Positions 32,564 to 41,153 of a DNA stretch of 64,000 nt are shown piece by piece. The stretch comes from Bacteroidota bacterium (lineage in GTDB: Bacteria > Bacteroidota > Bacteroidia > Bacteroidales > F082), in assembly GCA_023396415.1 (NCBI GenBank), contig JAEWWJ010000120.1, positions 1 to 64,000 on the forward strand, written 5' to 3'. Position 1 is the stretch's first letter. The number at the start of each line of letters is the position of its first letter. The notes below the pieces were generated by a model. That model saw nothing but the letters and a program-made list of their open reading frames with translations, did no database searches and was not told the DNA's origin. The translations under genes were made by a program, and so were the position numbers.

Positions 32564-34210
32564 ATGAAAAGATTCTACTTGAAAAGCCTTTTATTTTCAT
32601 TGTTCTTCGTGGGCTTTGGTCTTGCTTCTCAGGCCCAATCGAACAATAATTTTGAAATATCAAAAAATATTGATATCTACAACAGCTTATTTAAAGAGCT
32701 GAATTTGAATTATGTAGATGAAATTAATCCCGGCGCATTGAATGAAACGGCCATTAAGGCATTGTTGGAGGATTTAGATCCATACACTGTTTTTGTTGCT
32801 GAATCGCAGATTGAAGACATGCGGATGATGACCACGGGCGAGTATGGCGGCATCGGCTCGTTGATTCAGCAAATGGGCGACTATGTCATTATCAGTGAGC
32901 CTTATGAAGGCTTTCCGGCGCAAAAGGCAGGACTGATTCCGGGGGATATTATTCTCGAAATCAATGGGTTAAATGCTATTAAAAAAACATCTGCCGAAAT
33001 CAGCGAGCTGCTCAAAGGTGTCCCTGCCTCCACACTGACGCTCAAAATTCAACGCTCCGGAACCGAGCAGCCTTTTATGGTGGAGCTTACCCGCGAAAAA
33101 ATCAAACTTGATAACATACCTTACTATACAGTCCTCGATTCGGGTGTTGGCTACATCTTTTTAACTGGTTTTACTCAAAAAGCAGCCTCCGATGTGAAGG
33201 ATGTTTTCCTGAAAATGAAGGAGCAAACCACCTTGAAAGGTTTGGTTATTGACCTGAGAGGCAATGGTGGCGGACTATTGAACGAGGCAGTGGATATTGC
33301 CAATATTTTCGTGAACAAAAATGAGTTGATTGTTTCTACCAAAGGCAAATCGCCCGACCGCACCTCCATCCATCGCACCCGCATGGCACCTATTGATTTA
33401 GAAATCCCATTGGTGGTTTTAGTAAACGAAGCCAGCGCTTCGGCCAGCGAAATTGTGGCCGGTGCTTTGCAAGATCTCGACCGCGCAGTAATTGTAGGTC
33501 AAAAAACCTTTGGCAAGGGCTTGGTTCAAAACGTGGTTCCGCTGACCTACAATACCCAGTTGAAAATTACCGTGGCAAAGTACTATATTCCCAGTGGGCG
33601 GTGCATTCAAGCCATTGATTATTCGCATATCAAAGAAAATGGCGGTAAAATACCTGATTCGCTCATGTCAACATTTAAAACACGCAGCGGAAGAGTCGTT
33701 TTTGACAATGGCGGCATCACCCCCGATGTTGTTTTAACACCTTTTGAATACAGTCCGGTAACAGCCAACCTTTACATCTCAAACCTTTTCTTCGGCTTTG
33801 CCAATGCTTTTGCCCTCAAAAACAAAACCATTCCACCAGCCGAAGATTTTGAAATTAATGACACCATCTATCATGATTTCATGGAATATGTTTCGGAAAA
33901 AGGCTTCGTCTATACCACCGAAAGTGAGAAAATGATTGAAGAGTTAAAGAAAATTGCTGATGAAGAATCCTACCTTTCGGATGTTGAAAGCCAATTATTG
34001 GCTTTAGAAGAACAATTTAAAGTTATCAAAGAGAACGACTTGAGGAAACATCGTCCGGAAATAGAAACCATTCTCAGGAGCGAAATCGCTTCACGCTATT
34101 ACTACCAGAAAGGCAAAATTGTGACTGCCCTCAAACACGATCAAGAGCTTGAAAAAGCAGTTGAATTGATCCTCAACACGGATCGGTACAAGGAAATTTT
34201 CACAAAATAG
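32564..34210 (+). CDS. S41-family C-terminal processing peptidase (Ctp)
   Basis: A 548-residue periplasmic protease. Signal peptide about 1-21 (cleavage after ASQAQ); N-terminal helical region; PDZ domain about 95-175 (GLIPGDIILEINGL); S41 catalytic core with the nucleophile serine in NEASASASEIVAGAL and the general-base lysine in VGQKTFGKGLVQ. Such Ser/Lys proteases trim or degrade envelope proteins from the C-terminus. The open frame runs back to 32399 through yidD, but the signal peptide marks the start at 32564. The O-antigen ligase-like gene follows after 20 bases. Confidence 0.95.
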   Translation: MKRFYLKSLLFSLFFVGFGLASQAQSNNNFEISKNIDIYNSLFKELNLNYVDEINPGALNETAIKALLEDLDPYTVFVAESQIEDMRMMTTGEYGGIGSLIQQMGDYVIISEPYEGFPAQKAGLIPGDIILEINGLNAIKKTSAEISELLKGVPASTLTLKIQRSGTEQPFMVELTREKIKLDNIPYYTVLDSGVGYIFLTGFTQKAASDVKDVFLKMKEQTTLKGLVIDLRGNGGGLLNEAVDIANIFVNKNELIVSTKGKSPDRTSIHRTRMAPIDLEIPLVVLVNEASASASEIVAGALQDLDRAVIVGQKTFGKGLVQNVVPLTYNTQLKITVAKYYIPSGRCIQAIDYSHIKENGGKIPDSLMSTFKTRSGRVVFDNGGITPDVVLTPFEYSPVTANLYISNLFFGFANAFALKNKTIPPAEDFEINDTIYHDFMEYVSEKGFVYTTESEKMIEELKKIADEESYLSDVESQLLALEEQFKVIKENDLRKHRPEIETILRSEIASRYYYQKGKIVTALKHDQELEKAVELILNTDRYKEIFTK

Positions 34211-34230
34211 TTTCCTAACGCTTTCTTGCC

Positions 34231-35922
34231 ATGATGAAAAAGCTGTTGCACGGATTCAAACCGGATGCCTACTTTGTAACTTTAGTATTACTGGCCATCA
34301 GCTTGCCTTTTTCAAAGTTTACCTTGAGTTTGTTTCAACTGGTTTTGGTGTTGCTTTGGCTTGGTAGTGGCTTTTCGCAAAAAGTGGTTCACAGGTTTTT
34401 TAGGAAAGCCCCATGGGTTAAGGCCATCTGGCTCACAATCACCTATTTTCTTTCGTATCTAAGCAGTAATTTTGTCCTTAAACTGAAACTTTTTATCAAC
34501 AATAAGGTAGCGGTTTTGCTGGCCTCTATTTACTTTTTGCATGTTCTCGGACTGCTCAACACCACCGATTTCGGTTATGCTTTCAAGGACTTACGCGTTA
34601 AACTCCCACTGTTGATTTTTCCTTTGGTTTTGGCCACCATGCCGGCCTTCGATAAGCGAAAAACGCATATTTTGTTGGCTTTTTTTAGCCTGGCAGTATT
34701 CACCGGAACACTCATCAGTTTATATGCCTATTTGCGTAAAGACTTTGACGATATTCGAGACATATCGTTGTATATTAGTGCAGTACGTTTTAGTTTGATG
34801 GTTGTTTTTGCCATTTTCATTTTGCTTTTTGGAATAATAAAGCTCCCTTCGTTGCCCTGGATGTTGCGTGGGCTGATGCTATTGGTGAGTTTGTGGATGG
34901 TTGTTTTTCTCATCATCTTAGAATCAGTGATTGGCGTTGTGAGCCTAATCATTATATTGGATATTCTGCTTTTGCGCGAAGCCATCAAAATTAAAAATGT
35001 GTATTTGAAAACGGCTATTTTGACTACTTTCATCCTCATTCCAATCAGCATTGGTTGGTATATGGCTGCCATAGTGAACGAAGTGAGCCACAAGCCGGCT
35101 TTGGACATCGCGGCCATGGAACAATACTCGAAACTAGGCAATGCCTACCGCCATGATACGATCAATTTTGGTGTGGAGGATGGTAAATATGTTGGAATTT
35201 ATTTTGCCGAAACTGAATTGGCCGAAGCTTGGAACAAACGTAGCACCTTCGATTTTTATGGAAAAGATGAAGCCGGTCAATTGATTATGTACACAATAAT
35301 CAGGTATTTAACCTCTGTTGATTTGCGAAAAGATGCCTCAGGTGTAGCGGCTCTGACCGCAGAAGACATCCGGTTTATCGAAAAAGGAATCGCCAACAAA
35401 AGCTATGTTACACGCCCCAGCCTCAAAAATAGAATTTCCAAAATCATTGTGGGTTACGAGCAATTTGCACTCCTCCAAAATCCAAACGGAAGCAGTGTAA
35501 TGCAGCGCGTTGAACACCTGAAAGCCTCGATGATAATCGCTAAATCACATTTTTGGAGGGGAGTTGGAACAGGCGATATGCCGGCGGCCTTTTCGCAAAC
35601 CTACGAAGAGATGAACAGTCCGCTAAAGCCTGAGTTGCGTTGGCGCTCGCATAACCAATATTTTTCGTTCTTAATTGCTTTTGGAATTTTTGGTTTGCTG
35701 TGGTTTTTGTTCGTATTGCTATACCCTGCTTTTGTTCATGGGAAAATAAAAAGTGGCATCTATTTGGCTTTTTTACTGTTGATGCTGCTTTCTATGCTTT
35801 CTGAAGATACTTTAGAAACGCAGATTGGGGTTAGTTTGTTTGCGTTTTTCACAAGCTTTTTCTTATTGACATCAGCACCTGAAACCACCAAAGAAACGGA
35901 AAACCTTACATCCGATAAATAG
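34231..35922 (+). CDS. O-antigen ligase/polymerase-like membrane protein
   Basis: A 563-residue inner-membrane protein with about ten helices. A large periplasmic loop (about residues 290-475) lies before the last helices; it contains HFWRGVGTGDMPAAF and the RSHNQYFSFLIAFGIFG segment typical of the Wzy/WaaL (Wzy_C) family, where a loop arginine and histidine take part in glycan transfer. It probably joins or polymerises a lipid-linked surface glycan. It is 20 bases after the S41 protease gene. The loop is longer than usual. Confidence 0.82.
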   Translation: MMKKLLHGFKPDAYFVTLVLLAISLPFSKFTLSLFQLVLVLLWLGSGFSQKVVHRFFRKAPWVKAIWLTITYFLSYLSSNFVLKLKLFINNKVAVLLASIYFLHVLGLLNTTDFGYAFKDLRVKLPLLIFPLVLATMPAFDKRKTHILLAFFSLAVFTGTLISLYAYLRKDFDDIRDISLYISAVRFSLMVVFAIFILLFGIIKLPSLPWMLRGLMLLVSLWMVVFLIILESVIGVVSLIIILDILLLREAIKIKNVYLKTAILTTFILIPISIGWYMAAIVNEVSHKPALDIAAMEQYSKLGNAYRHDTINFGVEDGKYVGIYFAETELAEAWNKRSTFDFYGKDEAGQLIMYTIIRYLTSVDLRKDASGVAALTAEDIRFIEKGIANKSYVTRPSLKNRISKIIVGYEQFALLQNPNGSSVMQRVEHLKASMIIAKSHFWRGVGTGDMPAAFSQTYEEMNSPLKPELRWRSHNQYFSFLIAFGIFGLLWFLFVLLYPAFVHGKIKSGIYLAFLLLMLLSMLSEDTLETQIGVSLFAFFTSFFLLTSAPETTKETENLTSDK

Positions 35923-36006
35923 CTTTTTTGTTGGTTATCACTTTTTGAAATCTTTTTCCATTTGCTATTTAATCTATCCAAAGGCTTTTTTTACGGACGA
36001 TTTCCT

Positions 36007-36014
36007 TATTTTTG
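36007..36014 (+). promoter_or_regulatory. Candidate -7 element for the helical-repeat protein-pepE operon
   Basis: TATTTTTG fits TAnnTTTG, 19 bases upstream of the ATG at 36034. It supports that start over the longer open frame from 35962. Confidence 0.45.
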
Positions 36015-36033
36015 CCCTAACGCAAATCCAATA

Positions 36034-38631
36034 ATGACGCTTAGCTCACCACTTAATTTTCCATTGAAACGGATGATCCTTTTTCAAGGAATTTTGCTTT
36101 TTTTTCTGCATGGAAACATTCAAGCCCAAGGGATTGAACAAGTTAAACTGCCATTGAATTCGAGTGAAAATTATCGAAACGGCAGTAAAATCAACCAATC
36201 TGTCATCAATCTTTTAACTTACGGAAACGAAAAACTTATTTCGACCTGGCACACTACTTTTGAAATTGATTACCGTTTTGAGTTCAAGGATGCTGAACCT
36301 CAACTCAATATACAAGCGCTTCGTGCGAGTGGAAACAACAGCTATCTTGATTTTGACTTAGAAGAAGCGCTTTTCCCCGACCTGTTTGAGGGAAGTTTTA
36401 CTGTTGCAGGCACGTCAACCTCTACTTTTAAGGCCAAAATAGCAGTCGTTCCATCATTGGTAAGCCTTGGAAACCAGTTTTTCATCAGCACTTCAAGCAT
36501 CAGCGGTAAAATTGAAAGTTTTACATTTTCCGAAGAAAAGCTGCAGGAATTGCAATCGCTGATCCAACAAATCAATCAATATTGGGCAGTTAATGATTTT
36601 GCCAATCAAATGCTTAAAGAAAGCGCATCTATAGAAAACAAGGCTGATGACGAGGTAGTTGCGTTGTTTATCTTACGTGAGAAAACCCGTAAAATACTGT
36701 TGTTGATGAAAGAAACAGCTGATTTTGCAGCCATCAAAAAATCAGCGCGTGATCCTGCCAATTTGTGGAAAAAGTTACCAGATTATGAACGTTTGATGCT
36801 AAGGTTAACAACCTTGTTGGAGGCAGCAATCGAACGAAATTCAAACCATGCAGCAATGATGCATGAAATTGCCTCCACGTATAGAAAGTTGAATTTAAAA
36901 ACCTACCGAAAGGCCTACCAAGAAGATTTTAAAAGCCATGAATTGATTTTAAAGACCGCGCGTTTGTATCCTGACGAGGATTTTTATCACATAGCTACCA
37001 AAATTTCTGATCCCGAATTAGGTTTGAATCTGGCGGGAAAAATCGCTTTTGAATGGGTTCTTTTAGCTGATTCTTTACAACAATCGGGCGATTTTGTAAA
37101 CTCATTGAGTTTGTATGAAGACGCCCAAAATGTTTTGGAGACCATCGGGCAAAAGACAGCTGCCGCTGAAACGGAGCAGCGCGTAGAATCAACCAAATTA
37201 GGACTTTTACGTTCGTACTTGCAAATTGCAGCAAAAGCGGTTCAAGCGGGAAACGATTCCCTATCAAGAATTTATCAGGCCAAATCGAATCTGTTTGTCA
37301 ATAAATATCCTCAAAATAATCTGATCAACCGCATCGCCAATGAATCGGATGGACTTATTCAAACCTACCTCGACAAGGGCAATAAGGCTTACGATCTGAA
37401 ACGCTATCCGGAAGCCATCAACTTGTATGAACAGGCTTTGTCAACGGCCAAAAGCTATTACAACAGCCACTTCAATGAACAGATCAACCAAGCTTTGTTC
37501 CGAGCCTATCGTATTGTATTTCTTGATTTGGTTCAGGCCGCTGAGCAGTATTTCCAAATTGGTGAGTTGCAACAAGCCCGTCAACGACTTAAAATTGCAA
37601 CCGATTATCAATCAGATCATTTTCAGTTTCTTCGCACCAGCAATGAAGCCATTTACCTTCAAAACAAATTGGATGGAAATGTTGCCCTATCCTCCGGCCG
37701 TTTGACGGGTGAATCGTTTCCACAATCTGTGATTAAGTCGCACCTACTAACTGATATTGAAACCGTAGGTAGTCGAAAAAATTTGCAAATAACTGAGGAA
37801 GAGGTGGTTCAACTTGTAAAAGACGCTCAGCTCAAGGTGTGGGCCAACGAAATGGACGAGGCATGGCGCATTTATGAAAAGGCTGCCGAAATGGCCCAAC
37901 AGAGTCATTTTGACAAAAAAAAGACGGTTTCAGATGCTTTTTTGGAGCTCGACCAGCGGATGATTGAAAGAATTTGTCTCAACAATAAATTTCGCCGTGA
38001 TGATCTGATGCAAGCCGCTCATCGTATGATTGCGCGAAAGGATTTTGGCCAGTTACAAGCCAATTTGCAGCAAGTGATTGACTTAGGTGCCGCCAACCAA
38101 GGTTGTGTTATAGATGTTCAAGAGGCAGAAACATTGTTGGAAAAAAACCAATTGCTTTTCCGTTATCAAAATGATTATGCAGAGGTGCTCAACCGATTAT
38201 ATGGGTCAGGCATTAAAGCCGCCATTCCTATGTATAACTTTTTCGATCAACAACTTGAGCAATATCAGTTGGAAAAATTTGGCGTGCAGCACCAAGACCT
38301 CAAAACTTTTGTCAAAAACCAAAACAACAGCAATCTCACCCTTCAGGCCATCACATTTTTTGTGGAACAGATGGATGCCCATCAGTTGGAGGTGTATCTG
38401 CAAATACTTATCCATCAAGAATTTGATTTTCACAATCGCGTTGATTTATTCCAAAAAATGGGTACTTTGTTGGCTGTTGCCGACAGTCAGAAGCCTGAAT
38501 TATCAGCCGATATGCGCATTTCCGAGATGATCGGCAACGACAAAAGATTCAATGAAATGAAAAAGACCTATCTTCGTTCGATGAAAAAACTCAGCAAAAT
38601 AAACCGTTCATCTTCAAAAATTAAAAAATGA
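36034..38631 (+). CDS. Large secreted TPR-like repeat protein
   Basis: About 865 residues with a signal peptide (MILFQGILLFFLHGNIQAQG, inside or at the start). An N-terminal beta-rich part (about 30-190) is followed by long alpha-helical stretches resembling tetratricopeptide repeats (LDKGNKAYDLKRYPEAINLYEQAL; AWRIYEKAAEMAQ). It is probably a periplasmic or cell-surface scaffold; no enzyme motif is visible. Its stop overlaps the pepE start by four bases (ATGA), so pepE is translationally coupled. ATG 36073 is an alternative start. Confidence 0.75.
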   Translation: MTLSSPLNFPLKRMILFQGILLFFLHGNIQAQGIEQVKLPLNSSENYRNGSKINQSVINLLTYGNEKLISTWHTTFEIDYRFEFKDAEPQLNIQALRASGNNSYLDFDLEEALFPDLFEGSFTVAGTSTSTFKAKIAVVPSLVSLGNQFFISTSSISGKIESFTFSEEKLQELQSLIQQINQYWAVNDFANQMLKESASIENKADDEVVALFILREKTRKILLLMKETADFAAIKKSARDPANLWKKLPDYERLMLRLTTLLEAAIERNSNHAAMMHEIASTYRKLNLKTYRKAYQEDFKSHELILKTARLYPDEDFYHIATKISDPELGLNLAGKIAFEWVLLADSLQQSGDFVNSLSLYEDAQNVLETIGQKTAAAETEQRVESTKLGLLRSYLQIAAKAVQAGNDSLSRIYQAKSNLFVNKYPQNNLINRIANESDGLIQTYLDKGNKAYDLKRYPEAINLYEQALSTAKSYYNSHFNEQINQALFRAYRIVFLDLVQAAEQYFQIGELQQARQRLKIATDYQSDHFQFLRTSNEAIYLQNKLDGNVALSSGRLTGESFPQSVIKSHLLTDIETVGSRKNLQITEEEVVQLVKDAQLKVWANEMDEAWRIYEKAAEMAQQSHFDKKKTVSDAFLELDQRMIERICLNNKFRRDDLMQAAHRMIARKDFGQLQANLQQVIDLGAANQGCVIDVQEAETLLEKNQLLFRYQNDYAEVLNRLYGSGIKAAIPMYNFFDQQLEQYQLEKFGVQHQDLKTFVKNQNNSNLTLQAITFFVEQMDAHQLEVYLQILIHQEFDFHNRVDLFQKMGTLLAVADSQKPELSADMRISEMIGNDKRFNEMKKTYLRSMKKLSKINRSSSKIKK

Positions 38632-39356
38632 AATTACTACTTCTCAGCAACTCGACAAATTCAGGCGAAAGCTATCTTGGCTGGCCTCAACCCTTTATTT
38701 CCGACTTTTTGAAAAAACACCACATCAAGAAGGTGCTATTTGTACCATACGCTGGTGTAAGCCTGTCTAATGTAAGTCTTGATGCATCCTACAACGTGTA
38801 TGAAAGTCGCGTAGCACAAGTGTTTGCAACATTAGACTGTGAACTTGTTTCGGTGCATCGCTTCGACGATCCTGTGCAAGCAGTGGCTGATGCTGAATGT
38901 GTTGCAGTAGGAGGGGGCAACACTTTTCATTTGGTAGCCATGCTACACCAAACAGGATTGATGCAGGCCATTGCTGATAAAGTGCGCAAAGGAACTCCTT
39001 TTATGGGATGGAGTGCAGGTTCCAATGTGGCTTGTCCAACCTTAAGAACCACCAATGATATGCCTATCATACAGCCGGCAAGCTTTGACTGCTTAAACTT
39101 TGTACCCTTCCAAATCAACCCACATTATTTAGATGCCAATCCCGAAGGACATGGCGGAGAGACGCGCCAGCAGCGCATTGAAGAGTTTTTAATCATCAAC
39201 AGAAATATTCCTGTATTAGGACTTCGCGAAGCCAGTTTGTTGGAGCAAGACGGCAATCAGCTGTGGCTTAAAGGTCATCGCAAATTGCGATTGTTTACTT
39301 ACGGCAACGAGCCTATTGAAATTGATCCGGGAACCAATTTGAGCCATTTGCTTTAA
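38628..39356 (+). CDS. pepE: Dipeptidase E (peptidase S51)
   Basis: A 242-residue alpha-aspartyl dipeptidase. The nucleophile is S129 in GWSAGSN (127-133), the catalytic histidine is H166 in QINPHY, and VAVGGGNTFHL forms the oxyanion region. It hydrolyses Asp-X dipeptides in the cytoplasm. It is coupled to the upstream repeat protein by an ATGA overlap, although no functional link is obvious. Confidence 0.94.
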   Translation: MKLLLLSNSTNSGESYLGWPQPFISDFLKKHHIKKVLFVPYAGVSLSNVSLDASYNVYESRVAQVFATLDCELVSVHRFDDPVQAVADAECVAVGGGNTFHLVAMLHQTGLMQAIADKVRKGTPFMGWSAGSNVACPTLRTTNDMPIIQPASFDCLNFVPFQINPHYLDANPEGHGGETRQQRIEEFLIINRNIPVLGLREASLLEQDGNQLWLKGHRKLRLFTYGNEPIEIDPGTNLSHLL

Positions 39357-39377
39357 CGATTTGGATCAATGTCTAAA

Positions 39378-40931
39378 TTATTGATGCTGAGGTCTTAAAA
39401 GATCGTTAATTGTTTTCACAGGATTGAAAGTAATGAGTGGAGTTTCCACGAAAATGGTAATCCAATCGGCCATTGCGCCGTTCCAAAGACCAGGAAGCTC
39501 GAGGGCTTTGAGGTCGCGTCCATCTTTCGATTTTTTGGATATAAAACCAGTTTCGGCATCCACAAAATCGGGCAGGTAGAATTTTTGCCCCTTGAAATCG
39601 TAAATTCCACACACCAAATCCACCGGATTGAAATGCGTTGATGCAGCAACAATAGCTGCTTGTTGGCTATCTTTTAAATCCATTTGCGATGATTCCACAA
39701 TTTGAAGCGAGATGTATCCTTCGTTGTTCTTTACCCAGTATGGTCCACCGCCGGGTTCGCCTTCATTTTTCACCATACCACAAATACGCATCGGGCGGTT
39801 GAGTAGCCCGTAGAGCAGATCAATTTTTTCAATATCTCCAATTCCGTCAAACGATTCGGGGATATTGATCATGAGTTTTTCTTGAGCAAATTGCTTGATG
39901 GTTTCCAATTCACTTTCTTCAAGGAATCCCCCATCCAAAATATCGAGATAATCGAAGGTCTGCTCCATTAGCTGCATCAACAAACCACCGATGGCTTTTT
40001 TGTAGCGATAGGTTTCTTCGCGCAGGTGATCGGGAACGATATTATCAATATTCTTTATAAAAATGATTTCTTCATTCAGATCGTTAAGGTTTTCAATCAA
40101 AGCACCATGTCCGCCCGGCCTAAACAACAACGATCCATCGTCGTTCCTGAATGGTTTGTTTTCCATGTCAACAGCAAGGGTATCGGTGGAAGGTTTTTGT
40201 TCGGAAAAACTGATTTCATACTGCACATCAAACTTCTTTTCGTAATGTCCAATCAGTTCATTGAGCCTCATCTCGAATAAGTTACGATGTTCGGGCGAGA
40301 GGGTAAAATGCACCTTAGCTTGATTTTGTTCATTGCGACTGTACATGGCGGCCTCCACCAAATGCTCCTCGATGGCAAAGCGACTTTCATTGCCATAACG
40401 GTGAAACCTCAGCAGGGCTTTGGGTAAGTTGCCGTAACCCAGGCCGGAATCTTCTAAAATAAGCTGAACAACAGTTTTGTATGCTTTCTTTTCTATGAGC
40501 TGATCTACATCCAACGACTGCTGAAGAGCTACAACTTTGAGATCGCTGTAGAGGGCCAGTTTTTGAATGTTTTGCAGTAAGTATCCTACGCTGTTGGGGT
40601 CGGTGTCTGTTTCTAATGCTTCAATTTCGGTAGTTGTTCCCTGAAAAGACTGAACAAATTCAAACAAATGTTTGAACATGCGACTGGCGGCACCCGATGC
40701 CGGGACAAATTTCAACAGCTCGAAATTATCCTTATTGGCATCAAAATACGCGATCAGCTCATCCACTTCCTGCTCAGAATACTTGATCATTCCATGCCCG
40801 ATGGTGGCTGAAGACTCGAGGTTTATAAAAGGAAATCCTTTTTTAAAGGCTGCAATTTGTTGGTTGATGGTAGCAAGTTCAATTCCTTTTTGTTGGAAAA
40901 GATTCAGGTCGGCGGTTGAAAAGTCATTCAT
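39378..40931 (-). CDS. DUF4301-like protein of unknown function
   Basis: About 517 residues, cytoplasmic, without signal or membrane segments. The sequence resembles a Bacteroidota family known as DUF4301: FVPASGAASRMFKHLFEF near the N-terminus and LLFRPGGHGALIENLNDL in the middle. The latter, with its basic and glycine-rich character, suggests a nucleotidyltransferase-like fold, but that is inference. The open frame extends to 40994; the ATG at 40931 follows a -7 element at 40955-40962. It is separated from bglX by a terminator. Confidence 0.8.
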   Translation of the reverse strand: MNDFSTADLNLFQQKGIELATINQQIAAFKKGFPFINLESSATIGHGMIKYSEQEVDELIAYFDANKDNFELLKFVPASGAASRMFKHLFEFVQSFQGTTTEIEALETDTDPNSVGYLLQNIQKLALYSDLKVVALQQSLDVDQLIEKKAYKTVVQLILEDSGLGYGNLPKALLRFHRYGNESRFAIEEHLVEAAMYSRNEQNQAKVHFTLSPEHRNLFEMRLNELIGHYEKKFDVQYEISFSEQKPSTDTLAVDMENKPFRNDDGSLLFRPGGHGALIENLNDLNEEIIFIKNIDNIVPDHLREETYRYKKAIGGLLMQLMEQTFDYLDILDGGFLEESELETIKQFAQEKLMINIPESFDGIGDIEKIDLLYGLLNRPMRICGMVKNEGEPGGGPYWVKNNEGYISLQIVESSQMDLKDSQQAAIVAASTHFNPVDLVCGIYDFKGQKFYLPDFVDAETGFISKKSKDGRDLKALELPGLWNGAMADWITIFVETPLITFNPVKTINDLLRPQHQ

Positions 40932-40954
40932 AAGTGTTGAATTTGTTGAAAAAT

Positions 40955-40962
40955 CAAAATTA
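40955..40962 (-). promoter_or_regulatory. Candidate -7 element for the DUF4301 gene
   Basis: TAATTTTG on the minus strand fits TAnnTTTG, 23 bases before the ATG at 40931. It lies downstream of the bglX terminator, so the DUF4301 gene is independent of the glucan operon. Confidence 0.45.
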
Positions 40963-41037
40963 CTATTTGCTCTCGGACTAACACTATGTGCCACAAGAAA
41001 TATTTCGTGTTTCCAAAAAGCTTTGCATTGGTGCTTT

Positions 41038-41101
41038 CAAAAGAAAATCCTCCCTTCTGCTTATTTTATCCTTTTAAAACTAACAGAAATGGGAGGATTT
41101 T
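41038..41101 (-). terminator. Intrinsic terminator at the end of the glucan operon
   Basis: On the minus strand AAAATCCTCCC (41101-41091) pairs with GGGAGGATTTT (41054-41044); TTCTG/CAGAA extend the stem past a two-base bulge around a loop of about 24 bases. TTTTCTTTT closes it. It lies 53 bases after the bglX stop. Confidence 0.75.
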
Positions 41102-41153
41102 AAACTTACGGGTTATGTTTTTATCGTTTAAGAAACGATAAAAAATAGCGACG

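Noticed and set aside
41118..41144. Perfect inverted repeat TTTTTATCGTTT/AAACGATAAAAA just after bglX
   Set aside because: On either strand the stem is followed by A residues instead of T residues, so I did not call it a terminator; the hairpin at 41038-41101 fits better.
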